In this document: positions 49,416 through 57,793 of the stretch, piece after piece
Numbering within the stretch: the stretch's first letter is position 1
Layout of the letters: every line of letters begins with the position of its first letter
NCBI GenBank assembly: GCA_002373165.1
Contig: DFJS01000004.1
Span: forward strand, 18,315 to 82,314
Source of the DNA: Ruminococcus sp. UBA3665
GTDB taxonomy: Bacteria > Bacillota > Clostridia > Oscillospirales > Ruminococcaceae
DNA length: 64,000 bases
Reading direction: 5' to 3'
Notes under the pieces: model-generated
The model's database searches: none
Told to the model about the DNA's origin: nothing
Seen by the model: only the letters and a program-made list of their open reading frames with translations
Made by a program: the position numbers and the translations under genes

Positions 49416-49682
49416 ATGGATTTTTTCAGAAATTATCTTTACTGGATGCTCTGGGGGACGGGCATTCTGATTTTTATCTGCTTCTACATAAAAAGGCAGA
49501 AGCCTGTGCGGACGTTTCTGCTTGGGGGCGTGACAGGGCTGACATCGCTGCTGCTGCTGCATTTTTACGGAGAAGCGGCAGGATTTGCGCCGACACTGTG
49601 CACAACAAACCTGCTGACAAGCTCTCTTCTGGGCGTTCCGGGAACAGCCCTGATTGTGCTGACACATGTAATGGCTTGGTAA
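49416..49682 (+). CDS. BofA-like small membrane protein
   Basis: An 88-residue protein with an N-terminal helix (~10-25) and two more hydrophobic segments. The C-terminal NLLTSSLLGVPGTALIVLTHVM matches the GxxGVPG core of BofA, the inhibitor of pro-sigmaK processing in Bacillus sporulation. The start at 49416 has AAAGGAG upstream; the longer open frame overlaps the previous gene and is not preferred. It ends the four-gene cluster before a bidirectional terminator. The SpoIVFA/FB partners are not in the window. Confidence 0.75.
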   Translation: MDFFRNYLYWMLWGTGILIFICFYIKRQKPVRTFLLGGVTGLTSLLLLHFYGEAAGFAPTLCTTNLLTSSLLGVPGTALIVLTHVMAW

Positions 49683-49686
49683 TGCA

Positions 49687-49719
49687 AAAAAGCGGAGACG
49701 GCTTTCGTCTCCGCTTTTT
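49687..49719. terminator. bidirectional terminator between the bofA-like gene and rplL
   Basis: A 14-bp stem (49687-49700 with 49706-49719) has a 5-base loop, A's on the left and T's on the right. It ends both the rightward cluster and the leftward rplJ-rplL transcript. Confidence 0.92.
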
Positions 49720-49738
49720 ATATCCTTGTAAGTAAAAC

Positions 49739-50107
49739 TTACTTGATTTCGATTGTTGCGCCTGCTTCTTCCAGCTTAGCCTTGAGTTCTTCAGCTTCTG
49801 CCTTGGAAACGCCTTCCTTCAGAGCCTTCGGTGCGCCTTCTACAACTTCCTTAGCTTCTTTCAGGCCGAGGCCGAGGATATCCTTAACAGCCTTGATAAC
49901 GCCCATCTTCTTGTCGCCAAAGGATGCGAGAACAACATCGAATTCAGTCTTTTCTTCTGCCGGAGCTGCGCCGCTTGCTGCGGGAGCAGATGCAACGGCT
50001 GCTGTTACGCCGAATTCTTCCTGGATAGCTTCTACCAGTTCTGCCAGTTCCAGAACGGAGAGAGCTTTGATATCTTCAATAAATTTCTGTGTCTTTTCAG
50101 ATGCCAT
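49739..50107 (-). CDS. rplL: 50S ribosomal protein L7/L12
   Basis: A 122-residue stalk protein that recruits translation factors. The N-terminal dimer domain ([20 protein letters not shown]), Ala/Pro hinge (~38-52) and C-terminal domain with [12 protein letters not shown] and [11 protein letters not shown] are all present. GGAG precedes the ATG. It follows rplJ by 64 bases. A terminator comes right after it, so rpoBC is not downstream here. Confidence 0.97.
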   Translation of the reverse strand: MASEKTQKFIEDIKALSVLELAELVEAIQEEFGVTAAVASAPAASGAAPAEEKTEFDVVLASFGDKKMGVIKAVKDILGLGLKEAKEVVEGAPKALKEGVSKAEAEELKAKLEEAGATIEIK

Positions 50108-50171
50108 GATAAAAAACTCCTTTTCAATAATTTTAAAATAATCTTAATTTGTGATTGCTGTGCCGCAAATT

Positions 50172-50675
50172 TTATGCAGCTTCGCCGTTTTTGTCCACAA
50201 CAGCCTGCAACAGAGCAGCCAGTTTCTGAATCGGACCCTGGAGAGAGCCAACCAGCTGTGCGAGCAGTACATCCTTGGACGGAATTTTGGACAGAGCCAT
50301 AATTTTAGCTTCGTCATAGAATTCGCCTTCTACAGAACCTGCTTTCAGCTTGAAAGTTTCGGACTTTTCGGCAAATTCGCCCAGAATACGAGCCGGAGCT
50401 GTCTGATCTTCCGCAGAAACTGCAATTGCAGTTGTGCCGTTCAGAATATCATCAAAATCCGTTACTCCGTTTGCATTGAAAGCTCTTTTCAGGAGCGTAT
50501 TCTTTTCAACGAAATACTTGACATTTGCTTCACGCAGATTTCTTCTCAGAGCAGTATCCTGTTCTACAGTAATGCCCTTATAATCCACGAGAACAACAGA
50601 AACGCTGCTCTTGAGCAGTTCAGATAATTCGTTTACTCTGGCCTGTTTGGTTTCGAGAACCTTTGCACTTGGCAT
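50172..50675 (-). CDS. rplJ: 50S ribosomal protein L10
   Basis: A 167-residue protein that anchors L7/L12 dimers to 23S rRNA. The L10 fold starts MPSAKVLETKQARVNELSE, with DYKGITVEQDTALR and the C-terminal L7/L12-binding helix (GSLQGPIQKLAALLQAVVD). In bacteria L10 represses its own operon through the mRNA leader; a leader with a terminator-like hairpin is present upstream. GGAGG precedes the ATG. Confidence 0.97.
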   Translation of the reverse strand: MPSAKVLETKQARVNELSELLKSSVSVVLVDYKGITVEQDTALRRNLREANVKYFVEKNTLLKRAFNANGVTDFDDILNGTTAIAVSAEDQTAPARILGEFAEKSETFKLKAGSVEGEFYDEAKIMALSKIPSKDVLLAQLVGSLQGPIQKLAALLQAVVDKNGEAA

Positions 50676-50850
50676 TTACATTCACCTCCGCAGAAATAAT
50701 ACGCCGCATGAGGATACAAAAAAGCTCCTCTTGAAAACGCAGAGGAGCAGAAAAATCCTGATAAAAACCAGATTTCAAACAGCACTCCTCGGCCGGAATT
50801 ATGAATTGCTTCACCGGCTGTCTTTAGAATACGTTTTTCACGACTTTATT
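50676..50850 (-). ncRNA. ribosomal protein L10 leader-like region
   Basis: A ~170-base leader between promoter and rplJ. It includes a strong hairpin GCTCCTCT / AGAGGAGC (50724-50731 with 50741-50748) followed by T6 on the minus strand, i.e. an attenuator. An upstream GC-rich pairing region around 50795-50825 (GGCCGG, CCGGC) could bind L10 or compete with it. This layout fits the Firmicutes L10 leader that lowers rplJL expression when L10 is in excess; the exact fold was not computed. Confidence 0.75.
50718..50748 (-). terminator. attenuator hairpin in the rplJ leader
   Basis: An 8-bp stem has a 9-base loop and a T run (A's 50718-50723) on the minus strand. It lies between promoter and rplJ, so it acts by partial termination. 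Confidence 0.82.
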
Positions 50851-50879
50851 ATTATAGCATATTTCAAAAAATTTGTCAA
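50851..50879 (-). promoter_or_regulatory. sigmaA-type promoter of rplJ-rplL
   Basis: Perfect TTGACA (50874-50879), a 17-base spacer and perfect TATAAT (50851-50856) with extended TGC on the minus strand, 175 bases before rplJ. Confidence 0.88.
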
Positions 50880-50904
50880 GAGTTTTTTCAAAAAAATTTG
50901 AAAA

Positions 50905-51630
50905 TTATTTTTGATACAGATCGGGAGCGAAAAATACCTGACTGAAAAATTTCTTTGTTTTTTCCGCACCCAGTGCGGCTTTGAAGACATCCGTAGAAAT
51001 GCCGCCCTCGTCCACAAGTCTGTCAGAATAGGCCTTGTTATGCTGCCATTTTTTCTGATAAGCCTGCTTATCGGCGAGGACAGGGGTATTCTGTTCCATT
51101 TCGATGAACGTGTTCAGATTATCCAGGAAGATTTGCAAATTTTCCTCATCGGCATCGGGAGCTGTGATTTTGGCCGTATATGTCGGGCGGATGTCATCAT
51201 ACCAGCAGGGCTTGACGGGCATATCCGGCAGAGCATCATGTTTTGCCTTATTCTGCTTGAATTTTTCAATATAGCTGAGATATAAGGCATCCTGATATTC
51301 TACCAGGCTGTAGATTTCGTTCAGGTAGCTTCTGCGTTCGCCGGCATACATATAATCCGTAGTAAACAGCGGCAGATTCTTGAAATAGGGCATCAGCGTA
51401 AATGTATCCATCTGCATCTGAACAGAATCTTTGCATTTCATGACCAGCAGATTTCCGACATTTTCGATTTCAAACTGCTGAATTTCAAATATCATGTTCT
51501 GAATTTTCAGAGTTTTGAATTCTTCCGGAACACTGCGTTCTTTGAGTGTATATTGCTGTTTCAGAACTTCGAGGCCTTTTTGAATTCTGGCATCGATTCT
51601 TTGTTTGTTGATTTCAAAAATATTACTCAT
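50905..51630 (-). CDS. hypothetical protein downstream of the paralogous pair
   Basis: Unrecognised 241-residue soluble protein. It is rich in aromatic and charged residues, with helical ends: the N-terminus MSNIFEINKQRIDARIQKGLE and a Lys-rich C-terminus (KAALGAEKTKKFFSQVFFAPDLYQK). The middle has YMYAGERRSYLNEIYSLVEYQD and CWYDDIRPTYTAKI. No signal peptide or membrane helix. It overlaps the preceding gene by eight bases and has AAGGAGAA before its ATG, so it ends this long transcript. Function unknown. Confidence 0.8.
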   Translation of the reverse strand: MSNIFEINKQRIDARIQKGLEVLKQQYTLKERSVPEEFKTLKIQNMIFEIQQFEIENVGNLLVMKCKDSVQMQMDTFTLMPYFKNLPLFTTDYMYAGERRSYLNEIYSLVEYQDALYLSYIEKFKQNKAKHDALPDMPVKPCWYDDIRPTYTAKITAPDADEENLQIFLDNLNTFIEMEQNTPVLADKQAYQKKWQHNKAYSDRLVDEGGISTDVFKAALGAEKTKKFFSQVFFAPDLYQK

Positions 51631-52120
51631 AATGATTCTCCTTCAGATGATTTAAAATACAAATATCCGGTAACTTTTTCAGATTTTTCAGGAACAGCGG
51701 CATCAAGTCCCGGTTCATGATGATTTCAGCTTCTTGGTGACTGCCGTCTGTTTCCTGTCCGGCCATGTTCGTGATATGCCATACAGCCTGATTGATAAAT
51801 TCTGTCAGAGGGCTTTCAGAATACAGCTTATGAAGCATATAGAATTCTTCTTCTGTGACTTCGTTCCCGAACTCTCTCTGACCTGTCCAATCTTCCGGAT
51901 GCCAGGCATCATAACTCAGAATCACTTCCGGAAGCCTGTCTGTAAGAATCACCCAGTATGCCCGCAGGGATTCCGATTCCGGCAGCGAACGGAGCAGATT
52001 CAGCAGGAATTTCCAGTTTTCAAGTGATTCGCCCTGTTCGTGAAGATATTCTTCGATACAGCAATTGGCATAGGCGATTCTTCCGGCGATGGAAACTCCT
52101 GTAAAATCAGGATTCTGCAT
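51623..52120 (-). CDS. hypothetical protein, paralogue B of a tandem pair
   Basis: A 165-residue soluble, acidic protein with no recognised family. It shares the plan of the gene just upstream: GRIAYANCCIEEYLHEQGE, then WKFLLNLLRSLPES and LTDRLPEVILSY in register with the neighbour. It therefore arose by tandem duplication. Size, acidity and pairing recall immunity-type or SMI1-like proteins, but no toxin gene is seen. It overlaps both neighbours (14 and 8 bases). Confidence 0.78.
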   Translation of the reverse strand: MQNPDFTGVSIAGRIAYANCCIEEYLHEQGESLENWKFLLNLLRSLPESESLRAYWVILTDRLPEVILSYDAWHPEDWTGQREFGNEVTEEEFYMLHKLYSESPLTEFINQAVWHITNMAGQETDGSHQEAEIIMNRDLMPLFLKNLKKLPDICILNHLKENHYE

Positions 52121-52673
52121 GATTTGCCTTCACAAATTTCAGATTGATTTCTTCTTTGGTGTGGTTCATATTCCAGCAGTCTTCCGGCGAAACGGAAAAT
52201 ACTGAAAACCCGGAAATTTCCGGAATATAATCCAGATGTTCTCTGACAAACGGCAGAACTTCTTTTTCCATCATTTCGAGCGAACACCATTCCGGCGGCT
52301 GCACGCCGCCGCACATGTTATAGCCGATAATCTCATGTGCGGATTCCAGAAAAAATTCCACATCTTTCAGAAACGGGCAGGACTGATATAATTCATACAG
52401 AGCATAAAATTTTTCTTCGTTGACATAGTCCCAGCTGCTGCTATAAACTTCAAATTCCAGAACGCATTCCGGAATATGTTCTGTCAATGCATAAAAATAA
52501 TCATCGATAGATTTCTGTTCAGAGAACGACCAGAGAAAATCAAGAACAATCTTCCATTTTTCTTCCGGTTCGTTCTGTTCCCGGAGATATTCCTCCAGAC
52601 AGATGAAAATATAGGCCATTCTGCCGAACAGAGAAATCTCCATGAAATCGCTTTTGATATATCCGGGCATCAT
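52107..52673 (-). CDS. hypothetical protein, paralogue A of a tandem pair
   Basis: A 188-residue soluble acidic protein. The stretch GRMAYIFICLEEYLREQNE, WKIVLDFLWSFSEQ, LTEHIPECVLEF aligns with paralogue B. The C-terminal part (GGVQPPEWCSLEMMEKEVLPF) has a counterpart in B but is longer. The start shares its A with the stop codon of the SPFH gene (TGATG), with AGAAGG upstream, so translation is coupled; a GTG one codon earlier is possible. Function unknown. Confidence 0.78.
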   Translation of the reverse strand: MMPGYIKSDFMEISLFGRMAYIFICLEEYLREQNEPEEKWKIVLDFLWSFSEQKSIDDYFYALTEHIPECVLEFEVYSSSWDYVNEEKFYALYELYQSCPFLKDVEFFLESAHEIIGYNMCGGVQPPEWCSLEMMEKEVLPFVREHLDYIPEISGFSVFSVSPEDCWNMNHTKEEINLKFVKANHAES

Positions 52674-53542
52674 CACTGACCTTCTTCCGAGATATAAGAA
52701 GAATTATTTTCCTCAACAGGAATTTCAATCATGAGACTGCCATTGCCGCCGCTGGTGACTTTTGGCATCACGCCGTCCCATTTATCAATCTGATTATACA
52801 TCAGAACTTTGTTGGAAAGCGATTCTTCTATTTTTTTATTGGCATCGGCCTGTGCTTCGGCCTTAGCGCGGATGGCTTCGGCTTCGGCATTGGCAGCGAT
52901 GACCTTCTTTTTGGCCTCGGCTTCGGCGATGACAATCTGCTGTTTCTGTTCCGTCTGGGTCTTGATGAGATTCTGTTCGGCGACCTGTTTTGCCTCGATG
53001 GCGGCATTGAATTCGGCAGAAAAATCGAAATTCACAATATTGAATTTTTCGATATAAATGCCGTAATCATTGAGTTTGTTATCCAGTTCGGTCTTGACTT
53101 CGTCGCCGACGGCGGTTCTTTTCGTGATGAGTTCTTCGGCAGTATATTTCGCAGTAGCGGCCTTCATGCATTCCTGCACGACGGGCGTAATCAGGACAGT
53201 CTGATAATCCGTGCCGACGTTCTGATACATCTGGGCGGACATGTTCGAGACCAGTCTGTAATTGACAGCAATGGTACTGCTGACGGTCTGCAAGTCTTTC
53301 GAGACTGCGGAAGCCGGAGCTTCATAGACCTGAATTTTATTTGAAATATTCTGCACTGTCTGAACAAACGGAGCTTTGAAGTGAAAACCTTCACTCAGGA
53401 CATTCTGCGAAACCTGACCGAGTGTGACAATTACGCCCGTATGGCCTGCCGGAACGACAGTCGCGGCATTTCCGGCAAGAAATAGCACTGCCAGAACTGC
53501 AATGACAGCAGCAGTAATAGTTTTTGCTTTATTTTTACTCAT
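52673..53542 (-). CDS. SPFH/prohibitin-family membrane protein
   Basis: A 289-residue protein. One N-terminal helix (~8-30) is followed directly by the SPFH domain (VVPAGHTGVIVTLGQVSQNVLSEGFHFKAPF). A long Ala/Glu-rich coiled coil follows (~185-250, with EAEAKKKVIAANAEAEAIRAKAEAQ). SPFH proteins assemble into membrane cages or microdomains. It overlaps tyrA by four bases and the next unknown gene by one, so it is embedded in the run. The link to tyrA is probably only positional. Confidence 0.92.
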   Translation of the reverse strand: MSKNKAKTITAAVIAVLAVLFLAGNAATVVPAGHTGVIVTLGQVSQNVLSEGFHFKAPFVQTVQNISNKIQVYEAPASAVSKDLQTVSSTIAVNYRLVSNMSAQMYQNVGTDYQTVLITPVVQECMKAATAKYTAEELITKRTAVGDEVKTELDNKLNDYGIYIEKFNIVNFDFSAEFNAAIEAKQVAEQNLIKTQTEQKQQIVIAEAEAKKKVIAANAEAEAIRAKAEAQADANKKIEESLSNKVLMYNQIDKWDGVMPKVTSGGNGSLMIEIPVEENNSSYISEEGQ

Positions 53543-54423
53543 GATTTATCCTCATTTCTGGTCAGATCGATGACGGCCGGAGAATTTCTCCTGTTTTGCA
53601 GATTCTGTTCTTTCCGGAGTCTGCCGTCACGGATCAGTGCATAGACAGCATCGCGGTCGTTTTCTGACAAAGCTTTCTGATATTCCTGCAAATGGCTGAT
53701 TAAAATATTCAGTTCATGCAGCAGGCTTTCCTGATTTTCCATGAAAAGATCTGCCCACATATCCTCGTTCATTGTGGCGATGCGTGTCATATCCTGGAAG
53801 CTTCCGCCGGAAAAGCCGCTCTCGAACTGAATTTCCGGGCTTTGCACATAGGAACTGGATACAACATGTGCCAGCTGGGAAGTATAGGCAATCATTCTGT
53901 CGTGCATTTCCGGAGTTGTGATGACAAACTTCCGGAAACCGATCTGATGGGCAAAATTCTGCACCTGAGCAATGACAGCTTTTGGCGTTTCCTGAACGGG
54001 AACCATGATGAAATTCGAACCCTGAAAGAGATTTTCATCCGAAACATCAAAACCGGCGCGTTCTTTTCCGGCCATGGGGTGTGTGCTGAGATAATGCACA
54101 TCATACTGCCGGCAAAGTTCTGTCATTTCCTGCGGAAGATCTGTCTTCACGCCGGTAACATCCAGAACAATGGCATTTTTCTGCATTGTCTGCACATGAT
54201 TTCTGACCCATTTTCTTGTCAGCTCCGGATAAAGCGATGTAATAATCAGATCAAAGCCGGAGCAGTCATCCCCGGCGATGCCGTCAACAGCATGTTCGGC
54301 GAGTGCCTTTTCGGCGACAGCCTTAGTTCTGTTCCAGCCGTAGACGGCATGATCTGTATAGGCATGAATGGCCTTGCAGAGCGAGCCGCCGATTAATCCC
54401 AATCCGGCAACCAAAATTTTCAT
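53539..54423 (-). CDS. tyrA: prephenate dehydrogenase
   Basis: Converts prephenate to 4-hydroxyphenylpyruvate in tyrosine synthesis with NAD(P)+. It has 294 residues. The N-terminal Rossmann motif is VAGLGLIGGSLCKAI, the active-site His is in STHPMAGKERAGF, and the C-terminal helical part has TSQLAHVVSSSY and GGSFQDMTRIA. There is no ACT domain. The start at 54423 has GGAGG upstream; the longer open frame runs into the upstream gene. Chorismate supply comes from aroC (6.3 kb). The C-terminal 40 residues are basic. Confidence 0.94.
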   Translation of the reverse strand: MKILVAGLGLIGGSLCKAIHAYTDHAVYGWNRTKAVAEKALAEHAVDGIAGDDCSGFDLIITSLYPELTRKWVRNHVQTMQKNAIVLDVTGVKTDLPQEMTELCRQYDVHYLSTHPMAGKERAGFDVSDENLFQGSNFIMVPVQETPKAVIAQVQNFAHQIGFRKFVITTPEMHDRMIAYTSQLAHVVSSSYVQSPEIQFESGFSGGSFQDMTRIATMNEDMWADLFMENQESLLHELNILISHLQEYQKALSENDRDAVYALIRDGRLRKEQNLQNRRNSPAVIDLTRNEDKS

Positions 54424-54442
54424 AGCATAAATCCTCCTGATT

Positions 54443-55687
54443 TTATGAAATAGTTTTCTTTCTTTTAGAAACGGATACTTTCTTTTTGGTTTTTGGCTTG
54501 ACCGCGGGCATCGTAACAGTTTCAAACGATGCTGTCGGCGTAAAATCCAGGTTTGGCTTTTGCAGATTCTGCGGTTCCGGGCCGGAATGCATCTGTACTT
54601 CTGTAATTTTTTCGGGCGGATGATAAAACACCTGTTCTTCAGAATCCGGCCCGGATGCGGCCGGAATGCTGTCAGGAGCTTCCTGCTGTTCTTTCAGGCC
54701 GGAAGTATCTTTTGTGAATACTTTTTCCCAGAAAGAAGAAATTCTGCCAATCAGCCCTTTTCCGGCAGATTTTTTCTGTTTCTTTTTTTTCTTGTTTTTG
54801 CCGGATTTTTTCTTTGGTTTTCCGGCAGGTCTGGATTCGGCATTCTGTATTTCCGGAGAATCTGTTTCGACTTCGCCGAGCGATTCTGAAAACTGTTCCA
54901 GTCCGGCATCTTCTCCGGAAATCTCCGGGATTTCCGGAATTTCTGAAAGTGCCGGAATTCCGGGAGACTCTGTTTCTTTCAGGAAGCGCAGCTGTTCAGA
55001 ATTTTCCGTTTCTGCTATTTCAGAAAATTCAGATAATTTTTCTTCCCATGCCGGAATAGGTTCTTCCGGTTCAGAAGCGGGCAGCTGAGGAGCTTCTTTA
55101 TGCAGCTGCATTTGTTTTTTGATCTGCGCAGCGCGTTTTTTCACTTTTTCCTGCCGGAGCTGTTCCGGAGTACGGGGCGGCGTTGCGGCGAGTACCGCCT
55201 GAAGCTTTTCCTGTTTCAGTCTGTCGGCGACTGTGGTATCTCTGGGGATATCCGGGGGCAGTTCGTCCTTGATTTCGATATGGAAATTTTTCTTCGGCGC
55301 AGATTCGGCAGAATTTTTTTTCTGCTTTTTCTGTCTGGATTTTTCATTTTTTTTGCCGGATTTCTGTGTAGGTTTTCTGTCGGCATCCGGCTGAGGGAGG
55401 GCATCCTGGAGCAGTCTGTCATGCATCCGGACAACGGGATTCTGAGAAGGCTCTTCTGAAAAATGGCTGACAGGGTCCGGCGCAGCAACAGGCGGACGTT
55501 TTCTGGAAGGCGGCCGGTCATAGACAGGTTTTGGCATAGTCCGGGCATCCTGCTGTTCCTGATTCATTTTTTCTACAATGGCATCGACTTTCCGGCGTGA
55601 TGCATCACTGACGGCCACTTCCGGAGAAGGCGGAAGTTCAGAATCTTCTACTAAATTCCGGAGCAGATCGTGAATATCCTGTTTCAT
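54443..55687 (-). CDS. hypothetical lysine/proline-rich disordered protein
   Basis: Unrecognised 414-residue protein, mostly low-complexity: an acidic N-terminus, Pro-rich stretches (RPPSRKRPPVAAPD) and very lysine-rich blocks around residues 285-305 (KPKKKSGKNKKKKKQKK) and at the end (KPKTKKKVSVSKRKK). Acidic Pro/Glu/Ile repeats (IPALSEIPEIPEIS) recall the repeats of the acidic protein at 3.6-5.4 kb. No membrane helix or signal peptide. It sits 10 bases after proA and 20 before tyrA. RNA- or surface-binding is possible; function unknown. Confidence 0.8.
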   Translation of the reverse strand: MKQDIHDLLRNLVEDSELPPSPEVAVSDASRRKVDAIVEKMNQEQQDARTMPKPVYDRPPSRKRPPVAAPDPVSHFSEEPSQNPVVRMHDRLLQDALPQPDADRKPTQKSGKKNEKSRQKKQKKNSAESAPKKNFHIEIKDELPPDIPRDTTVADRLKQEKLQAVLAATPPRTPEQLRQEKVKKRAAQIKKQMQLHKEAPQLPASEPEEPIPAWEEKLSEFSEIAETENSEQLRFLKETESPGIPALSEIPEIPEISGEDAGLEQFSESLGEVETDSPEIQNAESRPAGKPKKKSGKNKKKKKQKKSAGKGLIGRISSFWEKVFTKDTSGLKEQQEAPDSIPAASGPDSEEQVFYHPPEKITEVQMHSGPEPQNLQKPNLDFTPTASFETVTMPAVKPKTKKKVSVSKRKKTIS

Positions 55688-55696
55688 AAATTATTT

Positions 55697-56947
55697 TTAA
55701 CCCCGGACTTGTCCGTTTCCTGTAATTCTGTACTGTGTTGTTGTCAGCGCGAGCAGTCCCATAGGGCCTCTTGCGTGGAGCTTCTGGGTAGAAATGCCGA
55801 TTTCTGCACCAAAGCCGAACTCTTCGCCGTCGGTAAATCTTGTCGAGGCGTTGACATATACGGCGGCAGAATTCACATGATTCAGGAAATATTCCGCATG
55901 ATTCATATTCTGTGTTATAATAGATTCTGAATGACTGGTGCTGTAATTCCGGATATGTTCCACAGCTTCTTCGACAGAATCCACCACACGGACAGCAATT
56001 TCATAATTGCCGTATTCTTTGAAATAATCTTCTTCCGTGACGGGGATGACACAGTCGCCGAGGATACGTTTTGTTTCCTCACAGCCGTGAAGAATGACAT
56101 TATGCCTGTCGAATGCTTTTTTAATTTCCGGCAGAATGCTTTCTGCAATATTCCGGTGCACCAGAAGCGTTTCAATCGCATTGCAGACAGAAGGCCGCTG
56201 TGTTTTGGCATTATCGGCGATGGCAACGGCCATTTCCGGCACAGCAGAATCATCAATATAGACATGGCAGTTTCCGGCCCCTGTTTCGATAACGGGGACA
56301 GTTGCCTGCTTGACAACGGCCTGAATCAGTCCCGCGCCGCCTCTGGGAATCAGAACGTCCAGATAGCCGTTTAACTTCATCATATCCGCAGCAGTTTCCC
56401 GGTCGGTTTTTCTGACAAGCTGCACCAGATCTTCCGGCAGGCCGACACTTGCCAGAGCCTGCTGCATCACCTGCACCAGGCAGAGATTAGAATGCACAGC
56501 TTCTTTGCCGCCGCGCAGAATCACAGCATTTCCGGCTTTCAGGCAGAGTACAGCGGCATCAACTGTCACATTCGGACGGGATTCAAAAATAATGCCGATT
56601 ACGCCCAGCGGCACACGCACCTGACGAATCCGCAGACCGTTGGGACGGAGCCAGCCTCTGACTTCTTCCCCGACGGGATCTTCCAGAGCGACTACTTTCA
56701 TGACAGCATTGGCAATTGCCTGAATGCGTTCTTTTGTGAGTTTCAGTCTGTCCTGCATGGCAGGAGTCATATTATTTTCGGCAGCATGTTTCATATCAAT
56801 CTGATTGGCTTCCAGAATTTTATCAGTATTCTGAACCAGAGCTTGTGAAATTGCTGTCAGTGCCTGATTTTTCAGGACAGTTCCGGCAGAAGCGGCGGCA
56901 TAGCTTGCCGTTTTTGCTTTCTGGCCTAATTCTTCCATATAATTCAT
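55697..56947 (-). CDS. proA: glutamate-5-semialdehyde dehydrogenase (gamma-glutamyl phosphate reductase)
   Basis: Second step of proline synthesis: reduces gamma-glutamyl phosphate with NADPH. It has 416 residues. EVRGWLRPNGLRIRQVRVPLGVIGIIFESRPNVT and the active-site Cys in QRPSVCNAIETLLVH are conserved. The end is GFGAEIGISTQKLHARGPMGL, as in the family. The start at 56947 has GGGG seven bases upstream; the longer frame is rejected. It follows proB by 30 bases. Confidence 0.96.
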   Translation of the reverse strand: MNYMEELGQKAKTASYAAASAGTVLKNQALTAISQALVQNTDKILEANQIDMKHAAENNMTPAMQDRLKLTKERIQAIANAVMKVVALEDPVGEEVRGWLRPNGLRIRQVRVPLGVIGIIFESRPNVTVDAAVLCLKAGNAVILRGGKEAVHSNLCLVQVMQQALASVGLPEDLVQLVRKTDRETAADMMKLNGYLDVLIPRGGAGLIQAVVKQATVPVIETGAGNCHVYIDDSAVPEMAVAIADNAKTQRPSVCNAIETLLVHRNIAESILPEIKKAFDRHNVILHGCEETKRILGDCVIPVTEEDYFKEYGNYEIAVRVVDSVEEAVEHIRNYSTSHSESIITQNMNHAEYFLNHVNSAAVYVNASTRFTDGEEFGFGAEIGISTQKLHARGPMGLLALTTTQYRITGNGQVRG

Positions 56948-56977
56948 AATAAATTCCCCTTTCTGAATCATAATTTT

Positions 56978-57772
56978 TTATTTGGCAGCCGGAAAATAAG
57001 TTCCGATTTCTTCGCCGTCGAATAATCTGTATAAATCCTCCGGATTTCTGCCGTTCATGATAATCATATCCACTCCGGCAGAAGTGGCAATTTTAGCGGC
57101 ATTGATTTTTGTCGCCATACCGCCGGAACCCAGTTTACTGCCTGCTCCTCCGGCGATTTCTTCAATATGCTCGTCAATTTTTTCCACAACAGAAATAATT
57201 TCGGCATCCTGATTTCTGTGAGGGTCCTCAGAATACAGCCCGTCGATATCGGATAAAATAATCAGGGCTTCTGCGCCGGCAATGGAAGCGACAATAGCAG
57301 AAAGCGAATCATTTTCGCCGATTTCGAGTTCCAGTTCGTCGATAGCGACAGTATCGTTTTCATTCACAATAGGAATCACGCCCAGTTCGGCGAGGGCATC
57401 AATGGCATTGCGGACGTTTTGGACTCTGTCCGGAGAACTGATGATAGTTTTTGTCAGCAGAATCTGTGCGACTGTGACGCTGTACTTGGCGAACATTTCG
57501 TCATAGATATGCATCAGTTCGCACTGTCCGACGGCCGCGGCGGCCTGTTTGGAAGGCGTATCCTTAGGGCGTTCTTTCAGATTCAGCTTGCCGACTCCCA
57601 GGCCGACTGCGCCGGAAGAGACTAAAATAATCTCATGCCCGGCATTCTGAAGATCGGCCAGCACTCTGGTCAGATTTGTCATGCGGCGGATATTTAATTT
57701 TCCTGTTTTATGTGCCAGTGTAGAAGTGCCTAATTTAATCACAATTCTTTTTTTATTTCTCAAATCTATCAT
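56978..57772 (-). CDS. proB: glutamate 5-kinase, short form without PUA domain
   Basis: First step of proline synthesis: phosphorylates glutamate. It has 264 residues, so it is the kinase domain only; the C-terminal PUA domain of the E. coli enzyme is absent, as in several Firmicutes. The motifs VIKLGTSTL, LVSSGAVGLG, VNENDTVAIDEL, LSDIDGLYS and GSGGMATKINAA are intact. The last is the nucleotide and Mg2+ site. Proline feedback is still possible through this domain. It lies 22 bases after the dehydrogenase gene. Confidence 0.96.
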   Translation of the reverse strand: MIDLRNKKRIVIKLGTSTLAHKTGKLNIRRMTNLTRVLADLQNAGHEIILVSSGAVGLGVGKLNLKERPKDTPSKQAAAAVGQCELMHIYDEMFAKYSVTVAQILLTKTIISSPDRVQNVRNAIDALAELGVIPIVNENDTVAIDELELEIGENDSLSAIVASIAGAEALIILSDIDGLYSEDPHRNQDAEIISVVEKIDEHIEEIAGGAGSKLGSGGMATKINAAKIATSAGVDMIIMNGRNPEDLYRLFDGEEIGTYFPAAK

Positions 57773-57793
57773 AGAATCAAATCCTGCTTTCTG

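Noticed and set aside
51623..52673. Toxin-antitoxin or contact-dependent immunity pair
   Set aside because: The two genes are paralogues of each other and no toxin-like gene is adjacent, so only an uncertain immunity-like possibility is recorded.
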